From Flavobacteriaceae bacterium (lineage in GTDB: Bacteria; Bacteroidota; Bacteroidia; Flavobacteriales; Flavobacteriaceae), in the NCBI GenBank assembly GCA_027082925.1, contig JALWTD010000014.1:196393-260392 (forward strand): DNA of 64,000 nucleotides, in the 5' to 3' direction. Both the position numbers and the translations under genes were made by a program. Within the stretch, counting starts at the first letter, position 1. Each line of letters opens with the position of its first letter. Positions 26,571 to 36,711 of this stretch are shown in pieces. The notes below the pieces were generated by a model. It ran no database searches. It was not told the DNA's origin and saw only the letters and a list, made by a program, of their open reading frames with translations.

Positions 26571-27935
26571 TTATTTTTTGCTAAAAGTATATGATAATCC
26601 GATCATAATCAAATCTGTGCTCATTTCATAGCTAACATTTGTTCCTGGTACGGCTCCATAAGGATTTGTAGAAGATGCTAACATAGGGTTAAGCATTGGT
26701 CCTTCTGTTTTTCCTCCACTTGCTCCGTGGTGATAAACACCATTTAGCGTAAAGTTATCATTAAACTCATAACCAAAACCAAATTGATATGCATTTTCTA
26801 TTACTGCAGTTGCAGGTGTTGAGAAAAATGCCAATTCTTTATCTATAGGATTGCTACTATATGTATAACCAAATCTTAAAGGCAATTTGTCAATTCCTTT
26901 ATATTGAATACCTGCAGAAAGAATATTGATGTTTTTCCATCCAAAACCTTTTACTGAACCTGTCTCAGTCCAACCTCTTTCTGAAAAACCATTTGTATTT
27001 TCATAATCAACAAATCGGTAATCCAATGCTAAATCAATTTTATCGTTAGAATATCCTATCCCAAAAGATAAAATTGCTGGATAATCCATGTTAAAATTAG
27101 AATCTGGTGCTGCAGAACCGTCAACATATGTGTTTTTAAATTCTAAATCACCAAAAGTTTGTGTTGTTTTGTACGAAGCTCCTAATTTAATTCCGTTTCC
27201 TGAGTCATAAAACAATCCAAATTGTGCTCCAAAACCAAGAGCAGAAGCTTTATCACTTGTAGGGTATCCCAGTGTCATACTTGGTGATGAAATAGGGTTA
27301 GGTGCCAACTCTAAAGCTGCATAATTTACTGTATATTCGATACCGTAAGACAGCTTATCTGTTAATTGGTATGCCCATGTAAAACCTACTTGCATTAACA
27401 TATAATCCGATTCTATTAAACCAAATCCACCTAAATTTTGAGGATAGTTGATAGGATTAGAGTTTGTAGGATCCCAACTTGGGTTAGGGTTTCCATTAGC
27501 ATCTATAGGTAAGTTTGTTTCTTGAGGAAAAGTAACTCCAAAACCACTAATTCCAAAGGCAGAAACACCAAAAGTGTGCTTGCTATCAGGTTTTCCCCAA
27601 ACCATTGCCAATGCTGGCATAGGTGAAATACCTCTATCGTCTTTTGTGGTTCCTGATACCGCAGGAGATCCTGGCCACATCATATCGGCAGGAAGACTAG
27701 AACTCAATTCTGGTGATGAGAAAAACATTCCCAAATCAAAATTAATGATTTTACTATCAAATACCGAAATTGCTGCCGGATTCCATTGTAATGCACCACT
27801 AATATCTATTGGTTGTGCTGTTGAGGCCCCTCCCATTGACATATTTACAGCTCCAACACCCTGCATAACATGCCCTGCTTGGGCAAAAGTTGCTGTTGTA
27901 AAAAGTAGTACCGCTAATCGTAATAAGTTTTTCAT
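26571..27935 (-). CDS. FadL/TodX/OmpP1-family outer-membrane transport protein
   Basis: A 454-residue beta-barrel with a signal peptide (about 1-18, ending FAQA) and the FadL-type mature N-terminus GHVMQGVGAVNMSMGGASTA. The long amphipathic-strand body is rich in Gly, Tyr and Phe and ends in an aromatic strand (IMIGLSYTFSKK). Members take up long-chain fatty acids or other hydrophobic compounds across the outer membrane; the substrate here is unknown. It stands alone with a terminator behind it. Confidence 0.85.
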   Translation of the reverse strand: MKNLLRLAVLLFTTATFAQAGHVMQGVGAVNMSMGGASTAQPIDISGALQWNPAAISVFDSKIINFDLGMFFSSPELSSSLPADMMWPGSPAVSGTTKDDRGISPMPALAMVWGKPDSKHTFGVSAFGISGFGVTFPQETNLPIDANGNPNPSWDPTNSNPINYPQNLGGFGLIESDYMLMQVGFTWAYQLTDKLSYGIEYTVNYAALELAPNPISSPSMTLGYPTSDKASALGFGAQFGLFYDSGNGIKLGASYKTTQTFGDLEFKNTYVDGSAAPDSNFNMDYPAILSFGIGYSNDKIDLALDYRFVDYENTNGFSERGWTETGSVKGFGWKNINILSAGIQYKGIDKLPLRFGYTYSSNPIDKELAFFSTPATAVIENAYQFGFGYEFNDNFTLNGVYHHGASGGKTEGPMLNPMLASSTNPYGAVPGTNVSYEMSTDLIMIGLSYTFSKK

Positions 27936-28085
27936 AATTTTATATTTTATTTAATAATTGTAGTTAGTTATGTAATAAACTATACACACTAAGTAATTTT
28001 TTTTGTTATGTAAAATTAGAGGGTTTAAGAATTACATTTACTGATAAAAATCATCTAAAAATGTGTATTTTTAAATTACATACCT

Positions 28086-28093
28086 TATTTTTG
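28086..28093 (+). promoter_or_regulatory. Candidate -7 element for the 173-aa membrane protein gene
   Basis: TATTTTTG fits TAnnTTTG and lies 22 bases before the ATG at 28116. No -33 partner is evident. Confidence 0.35.
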
Positions 28094-28115
28094 ATTATCA
28101 ATATATAAAAAATTT

Positions 28116-28637
28116 ATGGAATTATCTGAAGTGATTGACGTACTTAATTATTCAATACCCTCGATTATTACAGGAGGTGTTGCTTATTTTTTCTTTCTAA
28201 ACTACACTAAAACCGAAGAGAAAAAACTAAAGTTGAGCATTTTAAAAGAAAACCAAAAACAAGCATTACCTATTAAATTACAAGCATATGAGCGTATGAC
28301 CTTGTTTTTAGAACGAATAAACCCTTCTAAATTGGTAGTACGTGTTGCTTCTGTAAATAATGATAAAGATGCGTATGTTCAAAGTTTAATAAGTACTATT
28401 GAGCAAGAATTTGAACATAATACAGCGCAACAAATATATGTTAGCGAAGCTTGTTGGAGTGTAATTGTTGCTGCTAAAAATGCAACCATTCATCTTATTA
28501 CCAATGCTGCTAAAAATAAAGCGAATAGCAACGTACAAGAATTGCGAGCCTTTATTTTAAAACAAGTTATTGATACTCCTTCTCCTACAACTTCTGCACT
28601 GGTATTTATTAAAAATGAAGTCGCAAATTTTATATAA
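28116..28637 (+). CDS. Conserved small membrane-anchored hypothetical protein
   Basis: 173 residues: one membrane span at about 14-30 (SIITGGVAYFFFLNY), then a charged linker and a helical cytoplasmic domain containing LPIKLQAYERMTLFLERINP and WSVIVAAKNATIHLITNAA. The YERMxLFLERI stretch is typical of an uncharacterised Bacteroidota family, from general familiarity rather than a search. It is monocistronic and convergent with the B12 receptor gene. Confidence 0.65.
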   Translation: MELSEVIDVLNYSIPSIITGGVAYFFFLNYTKTEEKKLKLSILKENQKQALPIKLQAYERMTLFLERINPSKLVVRVASVNNDKDAYVQSLISTIEQEFEHNTAQQIYVSEACWSVIVAAKNATIHLITNAAKNKANSNVQELRAFILKQVIDTPSPTTSALVFIKNEVANFI

Positions 28638-28638
28638 A

Positions 28639-28666
28639 AAAAGCCGGAATAAAAATTCCGGCTTTT
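28639..28666. terminator. Bidirectional terminator between convergent genes
   Basis: AAAAGCCGGAAT (28639-28650) pairs perfectly with ATTCCGGCTTTT (28655-28666) around a 4-base loop. It serves the 173-aa gene (+) and the B12 receptor (-). Confidence 0.85.
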
Positions 28667-28678
28667 AAATTTGATTGT

Positions 28679-30586
28679 TTAAAACTTAAAATCTAAGCCT
28701 AGCTTAAAGTTTCGTCCTCTAGTGGTATATCCTATTGTTTCTGTATAATCTTCGTTAAATAGGTTATTTATTTGCAAAAATACAGACATTTTATTTTTAA
28801 TTATATGGTAGCTTCCGTATAAATCAACTAGGCTATATGCATTAATATTAATATTTTCACCTGTTCCCCACTGATCAAAATAGGTTCGTTTTGAAGTATT
28901 TTTATATTTTAAAGATATGTATGCATTTTTAATAGCATTAAACTCTACAACAGCAGAAAATTTATTTTCAGGAATATAATCTAAATCGGCACTTTTATAC
29001 ACATAAGTATGTCCTAATCTAAAAATAACACCTTTTAAAGCATCAATTTTTACTTCCGTTTCAACTCCTTTAACATTAATTGTTTCTGAAGCATTTACAT
29101 ACGTAACAAAATCTGGTAAAATAATTGCATTATCTTCTTCTCTGTAAAAAAATACCGAATTTATTCCGAATTTATTTTGAGCTACATACTCAAAACCTGT
29201 TTCTATTGTTGTTGTTTCTTCCGGATTTAAATCTACATTTCCAAACTGCGAGAATAACTGATACGTACTTGGTGCAATAAACGCCGTGCTGTACGAAGAA
29301 ATTACTCTAAATTTATCGGTTACATTGTACGATGGGTTAATGTTGTACACCACATGATTTCCATATTCGCTATGGTTGTTTAAACGTACTCCGGCATTAA
29401 TATTAAAGCCTGAAGAAGCATTAAAAAGCAACGATGCGTACGGATCTACAGTTGTATAGTTGGCTAAATTATCGTCAATATTTCCATACGGTGTACTTGT
29501 TTGGTTTCGTTGTTCTTGATAATTAACACCCGCAACTAATTGAACTTTATTTGAAAACTTATAATTATTAACCGCTTCAACTACATATGTTTTTCCTGTA
29601 TATTCAAAACGATCTGTAGTGTTTGTCCATCCGTTAAAACTTTCGAACATTCTATCGTTTTTGTTATACGAAGCCGTTAATTTTAAATTTCCTTTTGCGT
29701 ACTTATAGCTTGTGAATAAGCCTACTCTAAATTGTTTGTTTTCTCCATTATTTATATCAGAATCTGTAAAAGCTCCTGCATCGTAATCGTAAGTATTTTT
29801 ATCGTAATTACTAAAAATTTGTACAGTTACTTTGTCGTTAAATTGATATCCTAAACGAACAAAAGAATTTGTTGCTTTAAATTCATCACTTTCAAAAGCC
29901 ACATTGCTATTTGCATCACTTGCTTCAGAAAGCCCGTTTACTTTAGAAGTATTTAGCGTTGCTATATAACTAAATTTAGCAAGCGTACCATTAACCGCAA
30001 CATTCTGATTTAAATCTAACAAATCTATACCGCTATCATTTTGCGAATTATTAGTACCTACTGAGGCTTGATAATGTAATGCTATTGGTTTTTTAGACGC
30101 TTTTTTTAGTATAATGTTAATTACACCTGTTGCTGCGCCTGAACCGTATAATGTACTGGCAGCACCATTCATAACCTCAATAGATTCAATTTGGCTAAGT
30201 GTTAATAAACGTAAATCATAGGTTGCTGTAATTCCCGAAGGGTCACTTACCGGAACACCATCAATAAGTACAAGTACTTGCTTATTTCTTCCTCCTCTAA
30301 TGTAAATACTTTTGTTTTTACCTTCGGCACTGTTTGTTCCGTTTATTTCAATACCGGCAATATCATTCAATAAATCTACAACTGTTTTTCCTTTAGAATT
30401 TTCTATTTCTTCAGGTGTTATTTGGTAAATTATTTTACCTATTTTTTCTTTTTTTACAGCAAATTTTGTTGCTGTTACTACAACTTCGTTTAACTGCTCT
30501 ACCTTTTCTTTATTTTCTTGAGCTGTTAAAGCGTTAAATGTGAATGCCACGCATAGCACGCTTAAATGAAATAATTTGTTTTTCAT
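28679..30586 (-). CDS. btuB: TonB-dependent vitamin B12 receptor (BtuB-like)
   Basis: A 635-residue outer-membrane receptor that imports a ligand with TonB energy. A signal peptide (about 1-22) is followed by a TonB box-like stretch (LNEVVVTATKF, about 32-42), a plug domain (VVDLLNDIAGIEING, YIRGGRNKQVLVLIDG, NGAASTLYGSGAATGVINII) and a 22-strand-type barrel ending LGLDFKF. The cobalamin specificity is inferred from the cobalamin riboswitch in its 5' leader and the divergent BtuF-like gene. Confidence 0.88.
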   Translation of the reverse strand: MKNKLFHLSVLCVAFTFNALTAQENKEKVEQLNEVVVTATKFAVKKEKIGKIIYQITPEEIENSKGKTVVDLLNDIAGIEINGTNSAEGKNKSIYIRGGRNKQVLVLIDGVPVSDPSGITATYDLRLLTLSQIESIEVMNGAASTLYGSGAATGVINIILKKASKKPIALHYQASVGTNNSQNDSGIDLLDLNQNVAVNGTLAKFSYIATLNTSKVNGLSEASDANSNVAFESDEFKATNSFVRLGYQFNDKVTVQIFSNYDKNTYDYDAGAFTDSDINNGENKQFRVGLFTSYKYAKGNLKLTASYNKNDRMFESFNGWTNTTDRFEYTGKTYVVEAVNNYKFSNKVQLVAGVNYQEQRNQTSTPYGNIDDNLANYTTVDPYASLLFNASSGFNINAGVRLNNHSEYGNHVVYNINPSYNVTDKFRVISSYSTAFIAPSTYQLFSQFGNVDLNPEETTTIETGFEYVAQNKFGINSVFFYREEDNAIILPDFVTYVNASETINVKGVETEVKIDALKGVIFRLGHTYVYKSADLDYIPENKFSAVVEFNAIKNAYISLKYKNTSKRTYFDQWGTGENININAYSLVDLYGSYHIIKNKMSVFLQINNLFNEDYTETIGYTTRGRNFKLGLDFKF

Positions 30587-30680
30587 TTTGTAATGATTTA
30601 ATTAATAAAATAAATCAGGTAAGTTTTTAAGTACAGATAACCGTACTCAAACCTTTCTCCCGAAAGTTTGAACTACACAG

Positions 30681-30870
30681 ATTTTGGCAGGTCTCCTGGC
30701 TTGCGTATTGTTTTTTTCCTTCCCATTCTATCTTAAGAACAGTGGTAATAAGTTAAAAACAACCACCTAAAAGGCTAAGCTTACAGTTGCGGGAACAGCT
30801 TTGGATTTTCACCAAATTCCCTTTTCATTGCACCTATGGTTGCTTTGTTATAGGTACAAACCGAAATCGG
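30681..30870 (-). promoter_or_regulatory. Cobalamin riboswitch in the btuB leader
   Basis: The minus strand shows the cobalamin-aptamer order: GGTGCAATGAAAAGGGAA, GGTGAAAATCC, CCCGCAACTGTAAGC, CCACTG, GGGAAGG and GCCAGGAGACCTGCC (B12 box region). Downstream lie a hairpin, CAAACTTTC-GGGA-GAAAGGTTTG, and a weaker GTAC...GTAC pairing that could form the expression platform. No U-run terminator is visible, so the mechanism is uncertain. Adenosylcobalamin should repress receptor synthesis. The 5' boundary is estimated from the promoter. Confidence 0.9.
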
Positions 30871-30873
30871 GTG

Positions 30874-30881
30874 CAAAATTA
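30874..30881 (-). promoter_or_regulatory. -7 element driving the riboswitch-btuB transcript
   Basis: The minus strand reads TAATTTTG, a perfect TAnnTTTG, directly upstream of the aptamer. No clear -33 box is seen. Confidence 0.5.
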
Positions 30882-30897
30882 ATTAATTCATGCGTAC

Positions 30898-30930
30898 TTG
30901 CTACCATAAAATTCTAAAATATTACATTTG
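30898..30930 (+). promoter_or_regulatory. Candidate promoter of the btuF-like gene
   Basis: TTG (30898-30900), 22 bases, then TACATTTG (30923-30930), 24 bases before the ATG at 30955. It diverges from the riboswitch promoter, so the btuF-like gene is not under the riboswitch. Confidence 0.5.
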
Positions 30931-30954
30931 CTTTTAAAATATTTTTGAATAGAT

Positions 30955-32079
30955 ATGAATTACTTAAAAGCAGCCATTGTTAGCGCCTTATTACTTACAC
31001 TCGTTTCTTGTCATAAGAAAGCTGAAAATGCCGCTACGAAAAAACAACACAAAGAGGTTGTTACTATTAAATATGCTAAAGGATTTGATATCGTAAACTT
31101 CAAAAATTACAGAAAACTTATTGTAAAAGCACCTTATAAAGATGCTAAAGAAACTTTTGAATACATTTTAACGTCTTCAAAAAGTAAAAACACAAACACT
31201 CTTAAAGTACCTGTAAATGCCATTGTTGTTACAAGTACTACGCACATTCCTATGCTTGAAGTTTTGGGTGTTGAAAATAAACTGGTAGGATTTCCTCATA
31301 CAAGCTACATTTCATCTAAAAAAACAAGAAATTTAATTGCCAAAGGCCGTGTAAAAGAACTCGGTCATGAAGAACGAATTAATACGGAGTTATTACTCGA
31401 TTTACAACCCGATGTAGTGGTAGGTTTTTCGCTAGGAAGCAACAATAAAATGTTTGCTACAATACAAAAAATGGGAATTCCTGTTATTTTAAATGGCGAT
31501 TGGTTAGAAGAAACTCCTTTAGGAAGAGCTGAATGGATTAAGTTTTTTGGAGTGCTTTTTAACAAAGAAAAAGAAGCCGATAGTATATTCAATGTTATTG
31601 AAGCTACTTATTTGGCTGCAAAAAAAATAGCTTTAAAAGATACTCTAAAACCTTCTGTTATTTCAGGAGGTCTTTATAAAGATGTTTGGAATTTACCTGC
31701 TGGCGAAAGCTTTGAAGCTACCTTTTTAAAAGACGCAAACACTAAATACCTATGGGAAAATAGCAAAGGTAAAGGAAGTCTATCATTGAGTATTGAAAGT
31801 GTTTTTGATAAAGGAAAAAACGCCGATATATGGATTTCTCCAAGTTTCTACAGTTCAAAAGAACAATTAAAAAAAGCAAATAGTATTTACACTAAATTCA
31901 AGGCTTTCCAAGAAAATAATCTGTATTCGTTTGTAAACAAACGAGGTGAAACAGGTGGATTAATTTATTTTGAACTAGCTCCAACAAGACCTGATTTAGT
32001 TTTAAAAGATCTCATTAAAATTGCACATCCTAATTTACTCAAAAACTATGAGCTTACTTTTTTTGAAAAGCTAAACTAA
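30955..32079 (+). CDS. btuF: BtuF-like cobalamin ABC transporter substrate-binding lipoprotein
   Basis: A 374-residue type III periplasmic binding protein with a lipobox (TLVSC, lipidated Cys19). It has two Rossmann-like lobes joined by a long helix: VVTSTTHIPMLEVLGV near 85-100, then LLDLQPDVVVGFS and the C-terminal GGLIYFELAPTRPDLVLKD. Binding of cobalamin is inferred from its place next to the riboswitch-controlled receptor. Iron-siderophore binding proteins share the fold and remain an alternative. No BtuC or BtuD genes are in the window. It converges on parC with a 4-base overlap. Confidence 0.8.
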   Translation: MNYLKAAIVSALLLTLVSCHKKAENAATKKQHKEVVTIKYAKGFDIVNFKNYRKLIVKAPYKDAKETFEYILTSSKSKNTNTLKVPVNAIVVTSTTHIPMLEVLGVENKLVGFPHTSYISSKKTRNLIAKGRVKELGHEERINTELLLDLQPDVVVGFSLGSNNKMFATIQKMGIPVILNGDWLEETPLGRAEWIKFFGVLFNKEKEADSIFNVIEATYLAAKKIALKDTLKPSVISGGLYKDVWNLPAGESFEATFLKDANTKYLWENSKGKGSLSLSIESVFDKGKNADIWISPSFYSSKEQLKKANSIYTKFKAFQENNLYSFVNKRGETGGLIYFELAPTRPDLVLKDLIKIAHPNLLKNYELTFFEKLN

Positions 32080-34673
32080 AACATGGTTATTTGTCCGTCA
32101 TCATCTGTTGCGGTAGTGTCTGTTTTGGGCTTACTATCTACAATTGTTTCATCATTCACCTCAACATCTTCAACCGAAGTTGCTTCGTATGGTAACGGAT
32201 CAAGCATATTTACCTGTTTAATTTTTTCGGTGGTAAGCTGATTTCCTTGTGCTTTAATACCTTTAACAGCAATAAACTCATCTAAATTTACCGTAATATT
32301 GTCTAAACTTCGTCTAGAAAATACTACTTCAACCATTGGGCGATAATCGGTTGATACAATAAGTAGCTGTGATTTTGGATGTGTTGAAATAAAAACTTCT
32401 TCCTTATTAGGATTGTCAATCATAAAACGTTTTATGTAATACCTTTCCTTTTCACCATCAAAATAAATTGCAGAAATAGGCTTTTCAGGAATCCACTTTT
32501 CAAGAACAATCATATTTGTATCAAAATGCGTTTCAAGTTCTGGTTTAATTGTTTTAACAATTCCCTTTTGGTTAATTACCAACAATCTATCTTCGGCTTT
32601 AAACTCTCCTAATAATTCTCCTCGTTCATCAACATTTAATCGTTGAACCGTTTCATCAAACCAAATTTTTCGAGGTTTTAACGTTGAAACTCCTTCCGAT
32701 TTAAGTTCTATTTTTTTAATGGCATATTTTGTAACCGTGTTACCACGCACACCTCTACCTTTAATTGCTAAATTTGAAAAATCAATATCCCACTTCAATT
32801 TTTTTATAGTGCCAACAGCTCTTAAATGTACTGTAACCTTTTCGGCTTCTCCGTTAGGATTTGCCGTAAAATACTGAACAATTGACGCTTTTTTTCCTGA
32901 AGTTAAATCGTATTCCTTTTCACGCGTTACACCTGTCACATGAAAACGTTTCATATAACTAGGTCCACTTCTACCATCTCTATATATCATATTGTAAACG
33001 GTACGTTTATCGTTCTTTTTAAATACAGCTACATGAATAATGTCTTTACCCACAAAAGTTTTGGCATCAACTTTTGTTACCATCATTACACCGTCTTTTC
33101 TAAAGATAATGATATCGTCAATATCTGAGCAATCCGACACATATTCGTCTCGTTTTAAAGACGTTCCAACAAAACCTTCTTCCCTATTTACATAGAGTTT
33201 AGAATTTCGCATTACTACTTTTGTAGCCACAATATCATCAAACAATCTAATTTCTGTTTTGCGTCCTTTTCCTTTTCCGTATTTTTGTTTTAAGCTCTTA
33301 AAATAATCTATTGCATACGCTATTAAATTCTCTAAATGATGTTTTACCTTCGTTATTTTATCTTCTAGGCTTTCTATAAATTGCTTTGCTTTATCTATAT
33401 CAAATTTTGATATTTTTTTGATTCGAATTTCTGTCAATCGTACAATATCTTCTTTAGTAATAGCGCGTTTTAAATGCTTTATATGAGGTTTTAATCCTTT
33501 ATCTATTGCTTTAATAACACCATCCCAAGTTTCTTCTTCTTCAATATCTCGGTAAATTCTATTTTCAATAAAAATGCGTTCTAGCGAAGCAAAATGCCAT
33601 TGTTCTTCCAATTCATTTAACTGAATTTGAAGTTCTTTTTTTAAGAGTTCAACTGTATGATCTGTTGATAATTTTAATATTTCAGAAACACCTATAAAAC
33701 TTGGTTTATTATCTTCAATTACACAACAAAGTGGCGAAATTGAATTTTCACAATTTGTGAAAGCATATAATGCATCAATTGTTTTATCGGGAGAAATACC
33801 ATTTGGTAAGTGTATTAGTATTTCAACATTTGCGGCGGTGTTGTCTTCAATTTTTTTAATCTTAATTTTTCCCTTATCATTTGCTTTTATGATAGAGTCT
33901 ATTAAAGACGATGTGGTGGTACCAAACGGTATTTCGGTAATTACCAATGTTTTTTTATCGAGTTGTGATATTTTTGCTCTAACCCTAACCTTTCCGCCTC
34001 GTTTTCCATCGTTATAATTTGAAAAATCAGCAATTCCACCTGTTAAAAAATCGGGAACTAAGGTAAAACTTCTTCCTTTTAAGTACTTTATAGAAGCAGT
34101 TATTAATTCGTTAAAGTTATGTGGTAATATTTTGGTTGAAAGTCCAACGGCTATTCCTTCAGCTCCTTGAGCTAACAACAACGGAAATTTAACCGGCAAA
34201 TCAACAGGTTCTTTATTTCTTCCATCGTAAGAAGCTTGCCATTTGGTAGTTTTAGGATTAAAAACCACTTCAAGAGCAAATTTAGACAAACGAGCTTCTA
34301 TATAACGTGAGGCAGCAGCTCGGTCACCGGTTAAAATATTTCCCCAGTTTCCTTGCATATCTATAAGCAATTCTTTTTGGCCTAACTGGACCATTGCATC
34401 GGCAATAGAGGCGTCTCCATGCGGATGATACTGCATAGTGTGTCCAACAATGTTCGCTACTTTATTGTAGCGTCCATCATCTAAATCTTTCATCGAATGC
34501 ATGATTCTACGCTGAACAGGTTTTAACCCATCTCTTACACCGGGCACAGCACGTTCTAATATTACATACGAAGCATAGTCTAAAAACCAATCTTTGTACA
34601 TTCCCGTTACTTTCGTAATGGTTTCTTGATTTCCAAAATCCTCATTCTGTTGTTCGTTGTTCTCTTCTTGCAT
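32076..34673 (-). CDS. parC: DNA topoisomerase IV subunit A
   Basis: DNA-cleaving subunit that decatenates daughter chromosomes with ParE. 865 residues: winged-helix and tower domains with DGLKPVQRRIMHSM, the QRDR-type loop YHPHGDASIADAM, and SRYIEARLS with the DNA-linking Tyr124. A C-terminal beta-pinwheel-like region and an acidic tail follow. The position equivalent to E. coli ParC Ser80 is Ala88, while the acidic residue (Asp92) is kept. Coding begins one base after the parE stop, indicating translational coupling. Assignment to Topo IV rather than gyrase rests on pairing and length. Confidence 0.9.
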   Translation of the reverse strand: MQEENNEQQNEDFGNQETITKVTGMYKDWFLDYASYVILERAVPGVRDGLKPVQRRIMHSMKDLDDGRYNKVANIVGHTMQYHPHGDASIADAMVQLGQKELLIDMQGNWGNILTGDRAAASRYIEARLSKFALEVVFNPKTTKWQASYDGRNKEPVDLPVKFPLLLAQGAEGIAVGLSTKILPHNFNELITASIKYLKGRSFTLVPDFLTGGIADFSNYNDGKRGGKVRVRAKISQLDKKTLVITEIPFGTTTSSLIDSIIKANDKGKIKIKKIEDNTAANVEILIHLPNGISPDKTIDALYAFTNCENSISPLCCVIEDNKPSFIGVSEILKLSTDHTVELLKKELQIQLNELEEQWHFASLERIFIENRIYRDIEEEETWDGVIKAIDKGLKPHIKHLKRAITKEDIVRLTEIRIKKISKFDIDKAKQFIESLEDKITKVKHHLENLIAYAIDYFKSLKQKYGKGKGRKTEIRLFDDIVATKVVMRNSKLYVNREEGFVGTSLKRDEYVSDCSDIDDIIIFRKDGVMMVTKVDAKTFVGKDIIHVAVFKKNDKRTVYNMIYRDGRSGPSYMKRFHVTGVTREKEYDLTSGKKASIVQYFTANPNGEAEKVTVHLRAVGTIKKLKWDIDFSNLAIKGRGVRGNTVTKYAIKKIELKSEGVSTLKPRKIWFDETVQRLNVDERGELLGEFKAEDRLLVINQKGIVKTIKPELETHFDTNMIVLEKWIPEKPISAIYFDGEKERYYIKRFMIDNPNKEEVFISTHPKSQLLIVSTDYRPMVEVVFSRRSLDNITVNLDEFIAVKGIKAQGNQLTTEKIKQVNMLDPLPYEATSVEDVEVNDETIVDSKPKTDTTATDDDGQITMF

Positions 34674-34674
34674 C

Positions 34675-36531
34675 TTACGCGTTTTCTACAATATCTAATT
34701 CAACTTTTAGGTTTTCGATAATAAATTTTTGACGGTCTGGAGTATTTTTGCCCATATAAAATTCTAATAATTTTTCTATAGACATTTCTTTATCAAGCAT
34801 TACCGGATCTAATCTAATATCGCCGCCAATAAAATGAACAAATTCGTTTGGTGAAATTTCTCCCAACCCTTTAAATCTGGTAATTTCAGGTTTTCCTTTT
34901 AATTTTTTTATTGCATCTTGTTTTTCTTCTTCAGAATAACAATAAAACGTTTGTTTTTTATCTCTTACTCTAAATAGCGGTGTATCTAAAATATACAAAT
35001 GTCCTTCTTTAATAAGTTCAGGAAAAAATTGGAGAAAAAAAGTAATTAGCAGTAATCGAATATGCATACCATCTACATCGGCATCCGTAGCTATTACTAT
35101 GTTGTTATACCTCAAATTTTCCAATCCGTCTTCAATATTTAATGCTGCTTGCAACAGGTTAAACTCTTCGTTTTCGTACACTATTTTTTTACTCATATTG
35201 TACGAGTTTAGCGGTTTTCCTCTTAAACTAAATACGGCTTGTGTATTTACATTTCTAGATTTTGTGATAGACCCACTCGCAGAGTCTCCCTCTGTGATAA
35301 ATAGTGTGCTTTCTAAACGATTGTCTTTTTTTAAATCGTTTAAATGAACTCTACAATCACGTAATTTTTTATTGTGTAAACTCGCTTTTTTGGCGCGTTC
35401 TCTTGCTAGTTTTCTAATTCCTGATAAGTCTTTTCTCTCTTTTTCAGCCTGAAGTATTTTACGTTGTATTTTCTCTGTAACCTCCGGATTTTTATGAAGG
35501 TAGTTATCTAAATTTGTTTTTACAAAATCGTTGATAAACGTTCTAACCGTTGGCAAGCCTCCTCCCATTTCTGTAGAACCTAACTTGGTTTTAGTTTGAC
35601 TTTCAAAAACGGGCTCCATTACTTTTACGCTAATGGCGGCTACAATAGATTTTCGAATATCTGATGCATCGTAATTTTTCCCAAAAAAATCTCTAATTGT
35701 TTTAACTATAGCTTCTCTAAAAGCCGTTTGGTGTGTACCTCCTTGTGTGGTGTGTTGTCCATTTACAAAAGAGTGATATTCTTCGCTATATTGTGCTTTG
35801 CTATATGTTAAAGCTACTTCAATATCTTCCCCTTTTAAATGAATGATAGGAAATAACATAAATTCATCGGCAATATTTTCTTCTAATAAATCTTTAAGAC
35901 CATTTTCTGAAAAATATTTTTCTCCGTTAAAAACAATGGTTAACCCCGGATTGAGGTACACATAGTTTTTAATCATTTTTACAATGTATTCATTTCTAAA
36001 CTTATACTTTGTAAAAATTTCTTTATCGGGAATAAAAGTAACCTTAGTACCTCTGCGAAGTGAAGAGTCTTGTGGGGCTTCTTTTACCTTAATATTTCCT
36101 TTTTCGAACTCTGCTACGGCAGTTTTTCCATCTCTAATAGATTGTACTCTAAAATAAGAAGAAAGTGCATTTACGGCTTTTGTTCCTACTCCATTTAACC
36201 CAACCGATTTTTTAAAGGCTCTAGAATCGTACTTTCCTCCGGTATTCATTTTAGATACTACATCTACTACTTTTCCTAACGGAATACCACGTCCGTAGTC
36301 TCTAATGGTTACTATTTCGTCTTTTACAGAAACTTCAATTGTTTTACCGGCTCCCATTACATACTCATCTATAGAGTTGTCTAGCACCTCTTTAATTAGA
36401 ATGTAAATACCGTCATCGGGAGACGAACCATCTCCTAACTTCCCTATGTACATTCCCGGACGCATTCGAATATGCTCTTTCCAATCGAGTGAACGTATAT
36501 TATCTTCTGTATATGTGGTTTGCTTTGCCAT
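34675..36531 (-). CDS. parE: DNA topoisomerase IV subunit B
   Basis: ATPase subunit of topoisomerase IV, 618 residues (gyrase B is usually longer). The GHKL ATPase domain contains [24 protein letters not shown] and [14 protein letters not shown]. The transducer domain contains QGGTHQTAF, and the TOPRIM domain contains [11 protein letters not shown] and [12 protein letters not shown]-terminal [10 protein letters not shown] stretch completes it. It is first in the parE-parC operon. Confidence 0.92.
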   Translation of the reverse strand: MAKQTTYTEDNIRSLDWKEHIRMRPGMYIGKLGDGSSPDDGIYILIKEVLDNSIDEYVMGAGKTIEVSVKDEIVTIRDYGRGIPLGKVVDVVSKMNTGGKYDSRAFKKSVGLNGVGTKAVNALSSYFRVQSIRDGKTAVAEFEKGNIKVKEAPQDSSLRRGTKVTFIPDKEIFTKYKFRNEYIVKMIKNYVYLNPGLTIVFNGEKYFSENGLKDLLEENIADEFMLFPIIHLKGEDIEVALTYSKAQYSEEYHSFVNGQHTTQGGTHQTAFREAIVKTIRDFFGKNYDASDIRKSIVAAISVKVMEPVFESQTKTKLGSTEMGGGLPTVRTFINDFVKTNLDNYLHKNPEVTEKIQRKILQAEKERKDLSGIRKLARERAKKASLHNKKLRDCRVHLNDLKKDNRLESTLFITEGDSASGSITKSRNVNTQAVFSLRGKPLNSYNMSKKIVYENEEFNLLQAALNIEDGLENLRYNNIVIATDADVDGMHIRLLLITFFLQFFPELIKEGHLYILDTPLFRVRDKKQTFYCYSEEEKQDAIKKLKGKPEITRFKGLGEISPNEFVHFIGGDIRLDPVMLDKEMSIEKLLEFYMGKNTPDRQKFIIENLKVELDIVENA

Positions 36532-36711
36532 TTATGTTTGTAAAATTCTTGAAGAGTTGCTAAAGTACTATTTTGACTTAAAAAATAAAAAAAAGAATGT
36601 CAAAATAATTATTATAATTATTAACAACGTAACCTCTTTAGAGATTCTACAAAGTAATGGGTATAAAAAAGAGTGATGTAAGTGCTAGTATGCCTTCTAT
36701 TATTTTACAAT

